Shown: in pieces, positions 61,786-64,000 of the stretch
Position numbering within the stretch: position 1 is the stretch's first letter
Layout of the letters: each line of letters opens with the position of its first letter
Assembly: GCA_033182465.1 (NCBI GenBank)
Contig: CP137318.1
Span: 372,001-436,000 of the forward strand
Direction of reading: 5' to 3'
From: Sanghuangporus weigelae
Taxonomy: Eukaryota > Basidiomycota > Agaricomycetes > Hymenochaetales > Hymenochaetaceae
DNA: 64,000 bases
Position numbers and translations under genes: made by a program
The notes under the pieces: generated by a model
What the model saw: only the letters and a program-made list of their open reading frames with translations
The model's database searches: none
What the model was told of the DNA's origin: nothing

Positions 61786-61797
61786 CACGTGCATGTG
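61786..61797 (+). promoter_or_regulatory. shared upstream motif of PAH copy 4
   Basis: CACGTGCATGTG again, at the equivalent place before copy 4, 150 nt before the start I chose. Confidence 0.45.
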
Positions 61798-61935
61798 ATC
61801 CAGACGCGAAATGAGCCACGAACACTCACTCACGCTTTCTTGCCCAACCATCACTCATCGAGACCAAGCACTTGTTCTTTGGTCTGTCCTATATCATTAG
61901 CTCTGGCTGCAGTACCGGAAATACTGTCCATACTA

Positions 61936-62708
61936 ATGACAGAAAGTGGCCCGGACGCTGTTATGCAGCTAGAAACCGAAGTGGACCATTTCGCGTTGCT
62001 CGATGTCACGAATTGCAAAGACAAAGAGGGACCTGCTCCAAGGGGATCAGTACAACTCGATCTAGAGGATGCACTCGACTATCTGGACGCTTTAAAGGCA
62101 CGGTTCCTGGACAAGAGGCCTGATGTGTACAATAATTTTTTGGATACTATGAAGGATTTCATGCTGGGAGTGTATGATTTTTCTATCTATGTTTTTCGTC
62201 TATTGTACAACTAATAAGGATGACATAGAATCGATACTCCTGGGGTGATGGACCGTATATCAAGCCTACTCAGAGGGCATAACGATTTGATACAAGAATT
62301 TAATAAGTTCTTGCCTCCAGGATATGACATATCGTGTACACCTGTTGCGTCGGACACGGCAGTTATTTCCTCAGGAACTAGCTTGAATGAAATCCACAAT
62401 GGACCGGATAGAGGTAGATGGGAAGCGCAGGGCGACATCGCTGAGTTTCATACTGCTATCCGGTTCGTACACAAGATCAAGACTCGGTATGAAAACAATC
62501 CGGAGAAGTTTATACACTTCCTAGAGGCATTACGTTCTTACAGGAAAAGTCAGGATTTTGACGACGTAGGTCTTCTCTGCCCCATTCATCGAATACGCCG
62601 TCTGACTTGTCTTTGCTCTCGTAGGTATATCGCAAAGTCGAGCCCTTCTTTCGGGATGCACCAGATTTGCTCGCGGAATTCAAAGAATTCTTTGTACCCG
62701 TGGCTTGA
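61936..62708 (+). CDS. two-PAH mini-Sin3 protein, copy 4
   Basis: Three exons (61936-62171, 62229-62565, 62625-62708) sum to 657 nt, 218 residues. PAH1 (about 45-113): [72 protein letters not shown]2 (about 148-212): [65 protein letters not shown]. Both domains are complete. The Met used by copies 2 and 3 has become Ile here, so the first available Met is 20 or so residues inside the homologous N-terminus; that is the start given. The frame is open for 160 nt upstream without an ATG. Translation from this Met would still give both domains. Confidence 0.75.
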
Positions 62709-62985
62709 ACCGCGTAGTTCGGCATGCATAACTTAGTCCTTGTGGTGCCACACGCAAATCGTGCCATAACAATCATACTTGTCTTTAGCTTAAACTTGGC
62801 GAGGCTTTGAATAGCAAAAGTTCTCGAATGCAATTGTGGCTTCTGGGCTTAGTGACCTGGTTGCAGTCTATAAACTTGAAATTTCGATCGAGATCTCATA
62901 CCCACTCTCAATTTGCAATGAAGACCAATTAAAACCTGAAACCTCTTTTTTAGTAATCGCGATTCTTTTCTCTTCAGTGATTTCC

Positions 62986-62997
62986 CATGCGCATGCG
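62986..62997 (+). promoter_or_regulatory. diverged upstream motif of PAH copy 5
   Basis: CATGCGCATGCG, a changed form of the CACGTGCATGTG found before copies 2-4, in the same TTTCCCA context as copy 4. The E-box half has been lost. Confidence 0.4.
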
Positions 62998-63088
62998 ACC
63001 CGGACGTGGAACGAAACTTGCTAGTTACGGGTGAGAGATCATATCCTTATCATCATTTGCACCTTCTTGTCTAACCACTACTCATCTA

Positions 63089-63896
63089 GTGTCAACAGGG
63101 CAAGTTGGTGTAGACTGGGCCACCCAGGGAACAATCGAAGCAGGTCGTGACGCGGAGCAACGAAAAGCAGACAGTGGGAATAAAGAGACAACTATTCCGG
63201 AAAGGCCGAAAGGATACGATGCAAATGATGTACGCAACTTTGTGGACGCCATAAAAGCGCGATTCGGAGACAAGAGTCCTCATATCTGCAACAATTTATG
63301 GAATAGTATGAGCGATTACAGGAAATGTGTGTGCGGCTTCTCTGTTTATTCTTTCCATATAGTATACGACTCATAACAATTACGCAGAATTGATGTTCCC
63401 GGGATGTTGGACCGCGTATCAAGCCTACTCAGAGGGCACGATGACTTGATAGAAGAATTTAATAAGTTCTTTCCGGAGTATCGCATGGAGTGCACAAGTG
63501 ACACGTCGGACACAACAAGAACTTTTTCCGAGACTACTCTAGAAAAAGGCCACAATGGTGGAGCTAAAGTGCGACCTACTCGTGATGGTGCCATACAATT
63601 TGTGTACAAGGTTAAGACCCGGTTCGAAAACGATCCGAAAACGTTTAGACTCTTCCTTGAAGTACTACTTTCATACGAGAAAAGTCAGAATTCTGACGAC
63701 GTTGGTTTTCTTCATCTCATTCGGTGAGTGCAAACTTGACTTGTCTTTGTCCTTGTAGATGTATGACAAAGCCAAGTACTCATTAAAGGATGCTCCAGAT
63801 CTACTTGCGGGGCACAGAATCTTTTCAGGGGTACTTACTGAAGCCCGGCATATCTGGTCTAATCCTAATCGCTACAGAAGGATTAATCTTCTGTAG
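63089..63896 (+). pseudogene. two-PAH mini-Sin3 gene, copy 5, without a start codon
   Basis: Three coding segments (to 63330, 63388-63700, 63759-63896) keep a single frame through both intron positions. PAH1 is diverged (DVRNFVDAIKARFGDKSPHI, SMSDYRKCV) but its second half is good ([33 protein letters not shown]). PAH2 is recognisable (AIQFVYKVKTRFENDPKTFR, LFLEVLLSYEKSQNSDD, MYDKAKYSLKDAPDLLAG), then runs into a novel tail ending at a stop within a hairpin. Compared with copy 2, a deletion of roughly 70 nt has removed the usual ATG, and no other ATG precedes PAH1 in frame. It may use an upstream exon, or be a decaying copy. The frame conservation suggests that the loss is recent. Confidence 0.6.
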
Positions 63897-63902
63897 CGAT
63901 TA
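63866..63902. repeat. 15-bp perfect hairpin
   Basis: TAATCGCTACAGAAG, loop GATTAAT, CTTCTGTAGCGATTA. The 15 pairs are perfect. The stop codon ending the copy 5 frame lies in the right arm. It could be a terminator-like RNA hairpin or the trace of a small insertion or template-switch event. Confidence 0.8.
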
Positions 63903-64000
63903 CGACAATTTGTGGAGTACAACTTTGAACATCCACCTATGAAGACTCAGTTCCTGCAGTCGCCTTTTTTAAGGAAACTAAACTATCTTCCAGAGCTAGG

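Noticed and set aside
61777-61935. Upstream extension of PAH copy 4 as coding start
   Set aside because: The frame is open but begins with GTG and contains no ATG; it aligns to the non-coding leader of the other copies.

Overview
The window looks like nuclear chromosomal DNA from a filamentous basidiomycete, most likely an Agaricomycete. The grounds are: genes split by many 45-60 nt GT-AG introns, a DUF6593-type protein, an Ala/Ser-rich GPI-anchored secreted protein, a germinal-centre (GCK-III type) Ste20 kinase and a Syo1 ribosomal-protein chaperone. I re-spliced most genes by hand. The exon sums quoted below came out as whole numbers of codons with the family motifs in frame. No rRNA, convincing tRNA, CRISPR array or intact transposable element was seen.

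Layout. 0-2.9 kb: no recognisable gene. 2.9-5.6 kb: GPI-anchored surface protein and ATP23 mitochondrial protease, both minus. 5.6-9.7 kb: gene-poor. 9.7-14.4 kb: a 1415-aa protein with TPX2-type C-terminal motifs, minus. 14.4-20.7 kb: gene-poor except for a 76-aa Cys/His protein. 20.7-23.2 kb: enoyl-CoA hydratase/isomerase with a peroxisomal -AKL tail. 23.2-27.8 kb: gene-poor. 27.8-28.4 kb: Hsp20 with a heat shock element. 30.3-34.2 kb: tandem aldo/keto reductases. 34.7-35.5 kb: fasciclin-domain protein. 37.0-37.9 kb: DUF6593 protein. 38.0-45.6 kb: two paralogous ABC half-transporters flanking a glutaredoxin, with a duplicated ABC 3' tail left beside the glutaredoxin. 46.0-58.1 kb: a compact housekeeping block (HIT hydrolase, 809-aa membrane-tailed protein, Ste20 kinase, Syo1, 521-aa membrane-anchored protein). 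58.7 kb to the end: a tandem array of five mini-genes built from the PAH domains of the Sin3 co-repressor.

The PAH array is the most striking item. Each copy carries Sin3-type PAH1 and/or PAH2 domains with conserved intron positions, but no PAH3 or histone-deacetylase-binding region. Three copies share the upstream motif CACGTGCATGTG, and the fifth has a variant of it. Copies show graded decay (an intact PAH1+PAH2 copy, an apparently intact one without the usual start, a PAH1-only copy, and a copy with no start codon), and the array probably runs past the window edge. Several genes relate to redox or stress handling (aldo/keto reductases, glutaredoxin, Hsp20, ABC pumps). Their clustering is noted but no shared pathway is claimed. 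Two introns use GC instead of GT at the donor; one interrupts the kinase catalytic loop, the other distinguishes the two tandem reductases.
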